DNA of 64,000 nt, taken from positions 1-64,000 of the forward strand of contig DIKO01000105.1 of the NCBI GenBank assembly GCA_002423615.1. Direction: 5' to 3'. Below are positions 36,169 through 43,649 of this stretch, in pieces (the first letter of the stretch is position 1; each line of letters starts with the position of its first letter). This DNA is from Desulfobacteraceae bacterium UBA5616. Lineage in GTDB: Bacteria > Desulfobacterota > Desulfobacteria > Desulfobacterales > UBA5616. The notes beneath the pieces were generated by a model, which worked only from the letters and a program-made list of their open reading frames with translations, was not told where the DNA came from and made no database searches. The position numbers and the translations under genes were made by a program.

Positions 36169-37419
36169 TCAAACCACCAGCGCCTTTCCGGGCTCCACTT
36201 CGGACGTTTTTTTCACAACCGGGAATAATACTGTCACAGTTGTACCTTTTCCAGGCCCACTGTCAATTTTTATACTCCCGCCGTATTCCTTGACAATGCC
36301 ATACACAACGGATAACCCCAGTCCGGTTCCTTTGCCTTTTTCTTTTGTGGTGAAATAAGGCTCGAATATCCGATCCTGAATTTTCGGGTCAACCCCGCTC
36401 CCTGTGTCCTTTACGGCCAACCTTAAATAAGTGCCGCATTCCGCCAGTTGATATTCGGAAGCTGTCCGTTCATCAATTTCAACGTTCATCAGACTGACAT
36501 TCAGGGTTCCGCCGTTTTCTTCCATAGCGTGAATGGCATTCATACAAAGGTTTAGGACAAGTTGATTGATCTCAGACGGATCGCTAAAGACTTCGCCGGC
36601 CTCATAATGAATTTTCTGAATTAAATTGATGTTTTGGGGAATCAGCGGACCCAGCAGTTTGAGGCTTTCCTTCAGGATTAAATTGATTTTCAAGGGGAAC
36701 CGTTCCTTTTCCTTGAAGCGGCTGAACGCCATCAGCTGACTAACCAGGTCCCTTGCACGGAAACTTGCGTCCACGGCATTCTGTAGCCCGACCCTCTCGG
36801 GGTCACCCTCGGGTTTTTTCTGTATTATAAACTCAATATTGGCTACGATGATGGATAGAATATTGTTAAAATCATGCGCAATGCCCCCCGCCAGAACACC
36901 CACCGCTTCAAGCCGCTGAGCCTGGTACAACTGTGACTCAATTTTCTTTTTTTCGCTGGCATCTATGATAAACCCTCTTATGCCGACCGTACGGCCCTTA
37001 TCCTTGATAGCGGTTGAATGAATCATAATGGGAAAAGTGCTGCCCTCTTTACGTATCGCCGTATAATCCGTCAATCCGAGAACTTCTCCCATGAGGACCT
37101 TCGCGATATTCTCGGCAGCCCTCGGGCGATCGGCCGGTGCTATGATATCCAGTCCATTAATACCTTTATCAAATTCTTCCTGATTATACCCGAAAATCTC
37201 AAACCCGTTGCGATTCACAAACGTAATATCGAATGCCATGTCGAGCTCAAAAATCGTTTCGGGCAGGTATTCCAATAATTCCTCGTACTTTTTTTCGATC
37301 TCCCGTAATTTTGCCTCTCTTTTTTCAACCTCGGAAATTTTCTTTTCCAGAACCATAATTTTTTGTTCTAATTCCTTGCACAATGTTTTGTCATCCATAG
37401 TGGAATCGCCCTGTTTCAT
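36169..37419 (-). CDS. soluble PAS-domain sensor histidine kinase
   Basis: The 416-residue kinase has no membrane segment. A coiled-coil start (KELEQKIMVLEKKISEVEKR) is followed by a PAS domain (about 50-165; TIFELDMAFDITFVNRNGFE and EGSTFPIMIHSTAIKDKGR). The HisKA box is AGGIAHDFNNILSI, near residue 180. HATPase motifs follow (NLCMNAIHAMEENGG, DTGSGVDP, GTGLGLSVVYGIV). There is no fused receiver domain and no neighbouring regulator gene, so it is an orphan kinase. The signal is probably a cytosolic ligand or redox state bound by the PAS domain. Confidence 0.92.
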   Translation of the reverse strand: MKQGDSTMDDKTLCKELEQKIMVLEKKISEVEKREAKLREIEKKYEELLEYLPETIFELDMAFDITFVNRNGFEIFGYNQEEFDKGINGLDIIAPADRPRAAENIAKVLMGEVLGLTDYTAIRKEGSTFPIMIHSTAIKDKGRTVGIRGFIIDASEKKKIESQLYQAQRLEAVGVLAGGIAHDFNNILSIIVANIEFIIQKKPEGDPERVGLQNAVDASFRARDLVSQLMAFSRFKEKERFPLKINLILKESLKLLGPLIPQNINLIQKIHYEAGEVFSDPSEINQLVLNLCMNAIHAMEENGGTLNVSLMNVEIDERTASEYQLAECGTYLRLAVKDTGSGVDPKIQDRIFEPYFTTKEKGKGTGLGLSVVYGIVKEYGGSIKIDSGPGKGTTVTVLFPVVKKTSEVEPGKALVV

Positions 37420-37643
37420 TATGAATTAAGTTAAAAAAAGGGAAGAATTGTCCTTATCAAATAAATTGACATCATTCAAATATTAAATTCTATTGAAATC
37501 AAATAAATAAATTTTGGCTTCCTGTCACTGCGATTAGAGATAACTAACCATAATCATTATTAATAAATAGATATTCGGCAATTGCCCCGAAATTAACCCG
37601 AAATGTGATTTTCAATTTGATTCGATCCTGCCTCATCTACCGG

Positions 37644-37762
37644 TTGACATGTCACATTGTAGTATGGTATAGATAGCCCGAAAGGTAAATTATGCCATAT
37701 TTATCTTCATAAGTTCCATTCCCTCCTCCAAAAGGGGGCTGTCCTTTGACGGCCCCCTTTTT
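37644..37762 (+). ncRNA. candidate small RNA with its own promoter and terminator
   Basis: TTGACA (37644-37649), an 18-nt spacer and TATAGA (37668-37673) predict a start near 37680. A terminator stem GGGGGCTGTC/GACGGCCCCC (37734-37757, loop CTTT) followed by TTTTT ends the transcript at about 37762, giving about 83 nt. Just before the stem is the unpaired C-rich stretch CCCTCCTCC (37721-37729), complementary to Shine-Dalgarno sequences and typical of sRNAs that block translation start. No known family is recognised. Confidence 0.5.
37734..37762 (+). terminator. rho-independent terminator upstream of the hgc operon
   Basis: A 10-bp GC-rich stem (one G-T pair) with a 4-nt loop is followed by five T residues. 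A run of A on the left side means it could also work in the opposite direction. Confidence 0.75.
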
Positions 37763-37823
37763 GATTGGGAGTTTTGGGACCCCGGAAATCCTGCATAAAT
37801 CATCATGCATAAAAAATCTTGAC

Positions 37824-37857
37824 ATTATCGTTTATAGCCGATAAACGATAATATAAT
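37824..37857 (+). promoter_or_regulatory. 29-bp perfect palindrome and TATAAT box controlling arsR-hgcAB
   Basis: ATTATCGTTTAT (37824-37835) and ATAAACGATAAT (37841-37852) are perfect 12-bp arms around AGCCG. The right arm runs into TATAAT (37852-37857), so the operator covers the -35 position of this promoter. The layout fits repression by the ArsR-type protein encoded 107 nt downstream. A TTGACA at 37819-37824 is too far (27 nt) from TATAAT to be its -35. Confidence 0.75.
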
Positions 37858-37963
37858 CCGGGCTCGGCATGCAAAGACGACGATCCGAAGTGCCGGGGCG
37901 TCTTCTGAGGAAACGGCCGGACCCGAATATTATCGCAGAGTCCATGAGGTTTGACGAAGAATA

Positions 37964-38260
37964 ATGACAACGGAAGAACTCGCTAAAATTTTTAAGGCCC
38001 TTGGCCATTCCACTAGAATTCAAATCGTTGAGCACCTGCTTCACCGCAATTCGTGCATATGCGGAGAAATTGTCGGTATTTTTCCATTTTCCCAATCCAC
38101 CGTCAGTCAACATCTCAAAATCCTCAAGGACTCCGGGATCGTTTCCGGCGAAATCGAAGGGCCCAAAACGTGTTATTGCGTAGACGACCATATCTTAAAG
38201 GAATTCAAGGATTACGTATCCAGTTTAAACCACGGGGATCAAGATCATGAAACCGTTTGA
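37964..38260 (+). CDS. ArsR/SmtB-family regulator of the hgc operon
   Basis: The 98-residue protein is a winged-helix ArsR regulator: LAKIFKALGHSTRIQIVEHL, then FPFSQSTVSQHLKILKDSG as the recognition helix-turn-helix. Cys31 and Cys33 (NSCICGEIV) occupy the helix-3 position used by ArsR to bind As(III), and Cys70/Cys72 (KTCYCVDD) add a second CxC pair. Metal or metalloid sensing is therefore plausible. The gene overlaps hgcA by 14 nt. ArsR-like genes upstream of hgcA are known in mercury-methylating sulfate reducers. The palindrome at 37824-37852 is its probable operator. Confidence 0.9.
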   Translation: MTTEELAKIFKALGHSTRIQIVEHLLHRNSCICGEIVGIFPFSQSTVSQHLKILKDSGIVSGEIEGPKTCYCVDDHILKEFKDYVSSLNHGDQDHETV

Positions 38261-39425
38261 TTCGGGCTGCTGCGGCGGATCGGTGGAGCAGGGAAAAATA
38301 AGCGGAAGCCTCCTGATTCAACCTTCCATGGAGGAATTCAAGAAAACCGAGGCCCCTATCGACCCTTTGAAAGACCACGACAAACCCGGATACCGGCTGT
38401 GTTCATTTGTCCGTGGATTTCTCAAAACAGACGTGGGTCTTATTCCCCGGGTCAAAACAGATCTCGATAAATCGGATCTTTTATCAACCGTCATGATCAG
38501 AGCCGGCATCAAGCGGCATGATTACAGGATTTCGCCGGGGCTTTACGCCGTGGGAACGCCGGATAAATATTCAGAGGTCCTGGTCACGGCCAATTTCAAG
38601 CTTACCTTCGATCACCTGAGACGGGAACTAAACGGCCTCAGCGCCTGGATTCTCGTCCTGGATACAAACGGCGTCAATGTCTGGTGCGCCGCAGGAAAAA
38701 AAACCTTTTCAACCCATGAACTGGTGAACCGCATCAAAACCGTTTCACTGTCCGAACTCGTTACCCATGGAAGGGTTATCGTTCCTCAGTTGGGGGCGAC
38801 CGGTGTCTCGGCCGTTGAGGTAAAAAAGCGGTCCGGGTTTGAAGTTGTTTTCGGCCCGGTCCGCGCAAAAGACATTCCGCTGTTTCTCAGGAATAACCGG
38901 AAAGCCGACGAGCGCATGAGAACAGTGACGTTTTCCTTTTTCGAACGTTTAATCCTGACACCGGTGGAACTGAAGCTTATTGTAAAACCGGTTCTGATAA
39001 CGGCCATCGTGCTTTTCGTCATTTCCGGAATCGGTCCGGGGCTGTTTTCGATTTCCCAGGCAGGGTCAAGGGGACTTGCGGCGGTGTTTTTCCTTTTCGC
39101 GGGAATCCTCTCCGGTGCGGTTATCACGCCGACGTTTCTGCCTTTTATTCCATTCAGGGAGTTCGCCGCCAAAGGCATTATTTCCGGAGGAATTTTCGCC
39201 GCTGTCGCTTCCATTTTCTTTTCACCGCCCATGGCCGGAACAACGGCCTTGATGGGTCTCTCGCTTTTAACCGTGACATCCAGTTCCATTCTGGCCATGC
39301 AATTTACCGGCGCCACCCCCTTCACCTCCCCATCCGGAGTTGAAAAAGAGATGAGAAGGTTCATCCCGGCACAGGCTGTGGGCCTTTTGTCGGCAACGGG
39401 GCTCTGGATTTATTCAGCATTTTAA
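38247..39425 (+). CDS. hgcA: mercury methylation corrinoid protein HgcA
   Basis: HgcA carries a corrinoid and transfers a methyl group to Hg(II), giving methylmercury. The 392-residue protein contains the diagnostic cap-helix motif NVWCAAGK (144-151), where Cys147 is the lower axial cobalt ligand. The soluble corrinoid domain covers about 50-220. Five predicted membrane helices follow at about 245-262, 276-297, 305-325, 331-351 and 372-391. An N-terminal extension of about 45 residues carrying a CCGG motif (residues 8-11) is longer than in the reference protein I recall (Cys93 in strain ND132). Translation is coupled to the upstream regulator, and hgcB follows after 22 nt. Confidence 0.95.
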   Translation: MKPFDSGCCGGSVEQGKISGSLLIQPSMEEFKKTEAPIDPLKDHDKPGYRLCSFVRGFLKTDVGLIPRVKTDLDKSDLLSTVMIRAGIKRHDYRISPGLYAVGTPDKYSEVLVTANFKLTFDHLRRELNGLSAWILVLDTNGVNVWCAAGKKTFSTHELVNRIKTVSLSELVTHGRVIVPQLGATGVSAVEVKKRSGFEVVFGPVRAKDIPLFLRNNRKADERMRTVTFSFFERLILTPVELKLIVKPVLITAIVLFVISGIGPGLFSISQAGSRGLAAVFFLFAGILSGAVITPTFLPFIPFREFAAKGIISGGIFAAVASIFFSPPMAGTTALMGLSLLTVTSSSILAMQFTGATPFTSPSGVEKEMRRFIPAQAVGLLSATGLWIYSAF

Positions 39426-39447
39426 TTCGTCGGGAAGGAAGTTAAAA

Positions 39448-39726
39448 ATGACAGCGTTAAGATATTTAAAACAAGTTTCCACGTTAAGACTCAATGAAGA
39501 TCTTTGCATCGGTTGCGGGTTGTGCGCCCAGGTTTGCCCCCATCAGGTGTTTACGCTGGAAAACGGCAAGGCCGGAATCATCGATCTGGATGCCTGCATG
39601 GAATGCGGGGCCTGCGTCAACAACTGCCCCTCAAAAGCCATCGAAGTTCACCCGGGGGTCGGGTGAGCCGCCTATATTATCCAGGGCTGGATAAAAGGCC
39701 GGGAAAACGCATCCTGCTGTTCTTGA
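39448..39726 (+). CDS. hgcB: mercury methylation ferredoxin HgcB with TGA at the essential Cys73 position (predicted selenocysteine)
   Basis: HgcB is the 2[4Fe-4S] ferredoxin that works with HgcA. Cys20/23/26/30 and Cys50/53/56/60 form the clusters (CIGCGLCAQVCP, CMECGACVNNCP). After EVHPGVG, codon 73 is TGA (39664-39666). The same frame then continues AAYIIQGWIKGRENASCCS to TGA at 39724-39726. That is the family's standard tail, including the terminal Cys pair (90-91). In ND132 HgcB the aligned residue is Cys73 in PGVGCAAYIIQ, reported as required for methylation. A hairpin meeting bacterial SECIS rules lies at 39677-39694. The full product is 92 aa, against 95 aa in ND132. A nonsense mutation is the alternative. 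Confidence 0.85.
39677..39694 (+). promoter_or_regulatory. bacterial SECIS-like hairpin in hgcB
   Basis: TTATCCA-GGGC-TGGATAA forms a perfect 7-bp stem with a 4-nt loop starting with GG. The loop begins 17 nt after the TGA. The loop codon GGC gives Gly80, where the ND132 protein has Thr, consistent with sequence constrained by RNA structure. Confidence 0.75.
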
Positions 39727-39881
39727 GGCGGATTACCCAAAAAAATCCGTGAACCGGTGAATATCAGCGTGAATCAAAAGTTCCAGGGAGCGCCAAAATC
39801 AAAAACACCGAAAAGGAAAAATCCGGAGTTGCCGTATCGCCGCTCCGTTCTCCCCAGTTCAGATGGCTTTTCGGAAGCAAC

Positions 39882-41060
39882 ATGGCATTTTTTTTCGCCA
39901 TGGGAAGCCAGGGAATTGTCAGGGCCTGGCTGGCCTTTAACCTTACCCGGAGCGAACTCGCCCTGGGAACGGTGATGGTGGCCATGGCCGTTCCCATGTT
40001 TTTTATTGCGCCTGTCGGGGGCGTCATATCGGACCGGATGGACCGGCGGAAACTGATCATCCTGGGACAGGCCCTGGTTCTGGCCAGCGAACTGACCATC
40101 ACCCTCCTCCTGATTCTGGATAAGCTTTTGTTCTGGCATCTGCTCTGCGGGTCGGTGATAATGGGGTGCATTTTCCCTTTCATCATGCCGGCGCGTACCG
40201 CCATTGTGGTGAACATCGTCGGAAGGTTCGGCCTGGGAAAGGCCATGGGAATCAATATGGCGGGAATGAACGCAACGCGGATTCTGGGACCTGCTGCGGC
40301 AGGGTTTTTAATCGAAACCATCGGCGTAACCAACACCTACATTTTCGGCGCACTCCTCTACGGCATCGGAATTTTCTGCATGTTCCGCCTGGGCGATTTT
40401 CCACCGCCTGCCAAACCACAGGGAGCGACCATGGCCGGGAGCATCCTCGAAGGAATCGTTTATGTGAGGCAGCATCAACTCGTATTGGTCCTTTTGCTCT
40501 TCGGCCTGATTCCCATGTTCCTCGCCATGCCGTTTCAGAACCTCCTGGTCGTTTTCGCCGAAAAAATATGGGGGGTAGGCTCCAGAGGTCTGGGCATATT
40601 GAGCTCCGTAGGAGGGATCGGAGGGGTTATCGGATCCATCTGGGTGGCTTCCATGGGAAATAACGGGAAGCGGCTCGGGTGGATGATGTCGAGCATTGCG
40701 GCTTTCGGCTGTTTTCTCCTGGCATTTTCCTTCAGTCCCTATTTTCTGTTGTCTCTTCCCTTTATCCTGCTGGCCAATATCTTCGCCAGTGTTTTTGGAA
40801 CCCTGAACAATACGGCTATTCAGCTGGTCATACCGGATCATGTGCGGGGCCGGATATCAAGTTTTCTCATGATGTCGTTTTCCCTGCCCCTGCTGGGCAC
40901 TTTGCCGGTAGCCGCTCTTGCGGAAGCCTACGGCGCTCCCCTGGCCGTAGGATCAGCGTCGGTGCTGGCCATGTCCGTAGCCTTTCTCTTCTATTTTTTC
41001 AGCACTTCCCTCCGTCAGCTGAACCGGCATATTCACCAGGCGATGAGGGAAAACAGATAG
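39882..41060 (+). CDS. MFS transporter downstream of hgcAB, start codon uncertain
   Basis: From the first ATG (39882) the protein is 392 aa with 11-12 membrane helices and the MFS motif GGVISDRMDRRKLIILGQAL near 46. However, the in-frame sequence before this ATG reads LRSPQFRWLFGSN, the normal start of the first helix in this family, so the true start is upstream. No ATG, GTG or TTG exists in that frame back to the stop at 39750-39752. An ATC at 39798 with AGGGAG 7 nt ahead is the best candidate. The substrate is unknown. Proximity to hgcAB does not prove a role in mercury handling. Confidence 0.82.
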   Translation: MAFFFAMGSQGIVRAWLAFNLTRSELALGTVMVAMAVPMFFIAPVGGVISDRMDRRKLIILGQALVLASELTITLLLILDKLLFWHLLCGSVIMGCIFPFIMPARTAIVVNIVGRFGLGKAMGINMAGMNATRILGPAAAGFLIETIGVTNTYIFGALLYGIGIFCMFRLGDFPPPAKPQGATMAGSILEGIVYVRQHQLVLVLLLFGLIPMFLAMPFQNLLVVFAEKIWGVGSRGLGILSSVGGIGGVIGSIWVASMGNNGKRLGWMMSSIAAFGCFLLAFSFSPYFLLSLPFILLANIFASVFGTLNNTAIQLVIPDHVRGRISSFLMMSFSLPLLGTLPVAALAEAYGAPLAVGSASVLAMSVAFLFYFFSTSLRQLNRHIHQAMRENR

Positions 41061-41097
41061 CGCGGTCAACCCCTAATTACTGTGGAAGGAGAACACC

Positions 41098-41934
41098 ATG
41101 TACGATGATCTGAAAGGAAAAGTCGCCATCATCACCGGAGCCGGTAGACCCAATGGGCTGGGTCACGGCATGTCCCTCCGATTTGCCAAGGAAGGCTGCA
41201 ATGTGGTCATCACGGAAGTGGCCCGTCCCCATGTGGACCCGGAATATGGGAGAGGGTCCTGGGAAGATGCCCTCGAGAGGAAAAAGGAAATTGAAGCACT
41301 GGGCGTCAGGTGTCTGCCCGTCAAATGCGACGTTCTCGTCGAGGAAGAGGTACAGCAAATGGTGAATGCCGTTGTAAAGGAATTCGGTGGCATCGATATC
41401 CTCGTGAACAACGTCGGCGGCGGGCCACCCAGCAGCGGCGGCCCTTTGATTGAAGTCGGCGCCGCCGGCTGGGATGAAGGCATTGCCGTCAACGTCAAGG
41501 GGACCCACCTTTGTTCCAGGGCAGTGGCGAAACAAATGATCCTTCAGGGAAAAGGCGGGAAAATCGTCAACATCGCATCACAGGCGGCCAAGCGGCCATG
41601 CCCCGGGTTGGGAGTTTACGGTGCCGCCAAGGCCGCGGTTTGTCATTACTCAAAAACCCTCGCCGTCGAGCTTGCACCCCATCGCATCAATGTCAATGCG
41701 GTGCTGCCCGGAACCATCGAGACCGATATGCTGAAGGAATCCTTCGGGAAGATGGCCCAGGACATGGGCATGACCTATGATGTTCTCATGCAGCATACCC
41801 TCCCCACCATTCCCCTGGGGCGTCTTCAGACCCGGGAGGATGTCGCAGCTTCGGTGATATGGCTGGCTTCGGCGGAATCCGACTACATCACGGGAGAAAC
41901 CATTCTCACCACCGGTGGTCAGACCATATTTTAA
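41098..41934 (+). CDS. short-chain dehydrogenase/reductase (SDR)
   Basis: The 278-residue protein is a classical SDR. It has the cofactor loop ITGAGRPNGLGHGMSL near 12-27, NNVGGG, and the active-site region IASQAAKRPCPGLGVYGAAK. Here Tyr-x3-Lys is YGAAK and the Ser lies in IVNIAS. It oxidises or reduces a hydroxyl or keto group using NAD(P)(H). It is 37 nt after the MFS gene. Two acyl-CoA dehydrogenase subunits lie convergently downstream, so a beta-hydroxyacyl substrate is plausible but not shown. Confidence 0.9.
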   Translation: MYDDLKGKVAIITGAGRPNGLGHGMSLRFAKEGCNVVITEVARPHVDPEYGRGSWEDALERKKEIEALGVRCLPVKCDVLVEEEVQQMVNAVVKEFGGIDILVNNVGGGPPSSGGPLIEVGAAGWDEGIAVNVKGTHLCSRAVAKQMILQGKGGKIVNIASQAAKRPCPGLGVYGAAKAAVCHYSKTLAVELAPHRINVNAVLPGTIETDMLKESFGKMAQDMGMTYDVLMQHTLPTIPLGRLQTREDVAASVIWLASAESDYITGETILTTGGQTIF

Positions 41935-41952
41935 CCTCACGGAATCCGTTGT

Positions 41953-41989
41953 GAGCACTCCCCGCCTTCATAGGAAGCGGGGAGTGCTC
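41953..41989. terminator. long GC-rich hairpin between convergent genes
   Basis: GAGCACTCCCCG-C-CTTC and GAAG-CGGGGAGTGCTC form a stem of about 16 bp with one bulged C. It sits between the SDR stop and the convergent PAS-like gene. There is no clear T run on either side, so it may terminate both transcripts weakly or act as an RNA 3'-end stabiliser. Confidence 0.5.
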
Positions 41990-42020
41990 CGGCGGGACGA
42001 TCGCTTTTGCCTGGGCACTA

Positions 42021-42413
42021 TTATTCCCCGGCCGGAAACATTTCTTTCTTGGCATATTCGGTGATGTCTGCGGCGAAATGAATCAACATGTCCTTTTCCC
42101 CGGGAACCGGCAACCAGTAGGAGTCCAGAACCTGTTTCATGCCGGGCACATAAAGGACCGACCGTTTACCCGCCTGATCCTTCAAGGCGGAATTTCCCAG
42201 ACACCCTTCATGAATGCCCGTACTGCCGGACAATTGGAAGCATTTCATCCCGGTCATAATTCCCATGTCCTTAGCCGCCTTGTTCATGCTGACGATGGTC
42301 CGGTTTTTAAGCAGCAGAAAAACGGGAAACGGGTAATAATGCCACATCTGTTCAAAGGCCCTGATCGTCTCGGGATTGACTTCCCTGTTTTTTTTCTCTT
42401 TCTTCTCATCCAT
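42021..42413 (-). CDS. small PAS-like protein
   Basis: The 130-residue protein looks like a single PAS fold: YPFPVFLLLKNRTIVSMNKA, GMKCFQLSG, then YWLPVPGEKDMLIHFAADITEYA. A charged leader (MDEKKEKKNREVNPE) precedes it. CFQLSGSTGIHEGCLGN contains two cysteines and a histidine that could bind a cofactor or metal. No output domain is present. It lies downstream of the acyl-CoA dehydrogenase pair on the same strand and may be a cytosolic sensor partner. This is a weak family assignment from sequence pattern only. Confidence 0.6.
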   Translation of the reverse strand: MDEKKEKKNREVNPETIRAFEQMWHYYPFPVFLLLKNRTIVSMNKAAKDMGIMTGMKCFQLSGSTGIHEGCLGNSALKDQAGKRSVLYVPGMKQVLDSYWLPVPGEKDMLIHFAADITEYAKKEMFPAGE

Positions 42414-42463
42414 GGCTTCGCCTTTCTTTTCGATTCATTTTAGGGGAAAAAATCCTTCGCCTT

Positions 42464-43603
42464 TCAGTTCAACAGGATTTTTCCGAGCTTGCGGCGGTGA
42501 AATCCGGGGTCCCCGAAATAATCATACAGGGACCGGGAGCTCCGGGTATGAAAGGAGAGCTCGTGTTCCATGGAATAGCTCAAACCGCTGAACACCTGGT
42601 GCCCCAGGGTGCAGGCCTGCCAGTAACCTTCGCTGGCAAGGACTTTGGCCAGGTGGATGCTCTCCGGGTCAAATCCCTTCACATCCTGTTTCCACAGGGC
42701 TTCGTAGGTTGCCCAGCGGGCGGCATCCGCATGGTTGGCGATCTCGATGATCATGTCCTGGACCCGCTGGAACCGGCCGATGGGTTTTGCGAACTGCACC
42801 CTGCCCCGGCTGTACTCCAGGGCCATGTTGAGAATGGATTGACACCCCCCCACTTTGTAGGCGCAAAGCAGGGGTATGGACTTCATAATCGCCGCTTCGA
42901 GAGCCCGGCGACCATTTTCACGATTTCCCAGCAAAGCCGATCCGGGAACTTCCACGCCCTTAAACGTCACTTCAAATGTCCTTCCGGACAAAAAACCCGG
43001 AAGCCTTTTTACTGAAATCCCTCTGCTTGCAGCAGGTACGATAAAAAGTGAAACGAACTCCGACAAGGTTGCAGGGTCCTCTGTGACGGCGGCGACGATG
43101 AAATGGGTGGCGGCTGCGGCGTCCTGGACAAAGAGTTTTATCCCATCCATGACAAAGCCCGCCTCTGTTAATAATGCCCTGGTGGACAAGGTTTCGGGTT
43201 CCCAGGTGTAATCCGCCTCGATCATGGCCAGGGTGAGCACCCGTCTTCCATCCACTATGCCGGGTAAAATTTCTTCTTTTTGGGATTCATCGGCAGCCTC
43301 CAGAACAATCCGGGTACCGAGAATACTGGATGAAAAATAGGGACCCGGCAGGGGTCCGGTACCCATGGCTTCCAGCACAACGCCTGCTGCGGTCATGGAA
43401 TTCAATGCGCCGCCGTACTGATCAGGAATCAGGATCCCCAGCCATCCCAGGTCGGCCATTTTTTTCCACATCCCTTCACTCATGCCGATGTCTGTTTCCA
43501 GCAGTTCTTCAACGACTCGTTTCGGAGCGTCTCCCCGCATAAAATCCATTGCGGAACGCCTCAGCATCTCATCAAATTTCGTATGGCTCAGGTCTAAACT
43601 CAT
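42464..43603 (-). CDS. acyl-CoA dehydrogenase, small subunit of a heteromeric enzyme
   Basis: The 379-residue protein has the acyl-CoA dehydrogenase fold but lacks several standard catalytic signatures. There is no clear TEP(x)AGSD loop (LTLAMIEADYTWEPE instead), and the C-terminus reads GHQVFSGLSYSMEHELSFHTR. Such divergent subunits pair with a canonical one, as in pimeloyl-CoA dehydrogenase PimC/PimD. The partner gene is 46 nt upstream. It would contribute to substrate binding or FAD exchange in an alpha2beta2 complex. The substrate is unknown. Confidence 0.85.
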   Translation of the reverse strand: MSLDLSHTKFDEMLRRSAMDFMRGDAPKRVVEELLETDIGMSEGMWKKMADLGWLGILIPDQYGGALNSMTAAGVVLEAMGTGPLPGPYFSSSILGTRIVLEAADESQKEEILPGIVDGRRVLTLAMIEADYTWEPETLSTRALLTEAGFVMDGIKLFVQDAAAATHFIVAAVTEDPATLSEFVSLFIVPAASRGISVKRLPGFLSGRTFEVTFKGVEVPGSALLGNRENGRRALEAAIMKSIPLLCAYKVGGCQSILNMALEYSRGRVQFAKPIGRFQRVQDMIIEIANHADAARWATYEALWKQDVKGFDPESIHLAKVLASEGYWQACTLGHQVFSGLSYSMEHELSFHTRSSRSLYDYFGDPGFHRRKLGKILLN

Positions 43604-43649
43604 TTGCTATACCTCCACGTCTTTATGGATAGGGATGGATATCCAGTCA

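Larger units (their letters stand above)
37420..37963. other. 544-bp regulatory region before arsR-hgcAB
   Basis: The region is AT-rich up to about 37640. It then contains, in order, a sigma-70-like promoter with a short transcript ending in a terminator (candidate small RNA), and a perfect 29-bp palindrome with a TATAAT box that should control arsR-hgcAB. No protein-coding frame in it has convincing codon structure. Confidence 0.6.

Noticed and set aside
37819..37824. TTGACA as the -35 box for the TATAAT at 37852
   Set aside because: The spacing is 27 nt, too long for sigma-70. The -35 position is instead covered by the palindrome.
39448..39666. Short HgcB of 72 aa ending at PGVG
   Set aside because: The family tail continues in frame after the TGA with the conserved terminal Cys pair, and a SECIS-like hairpin is present.
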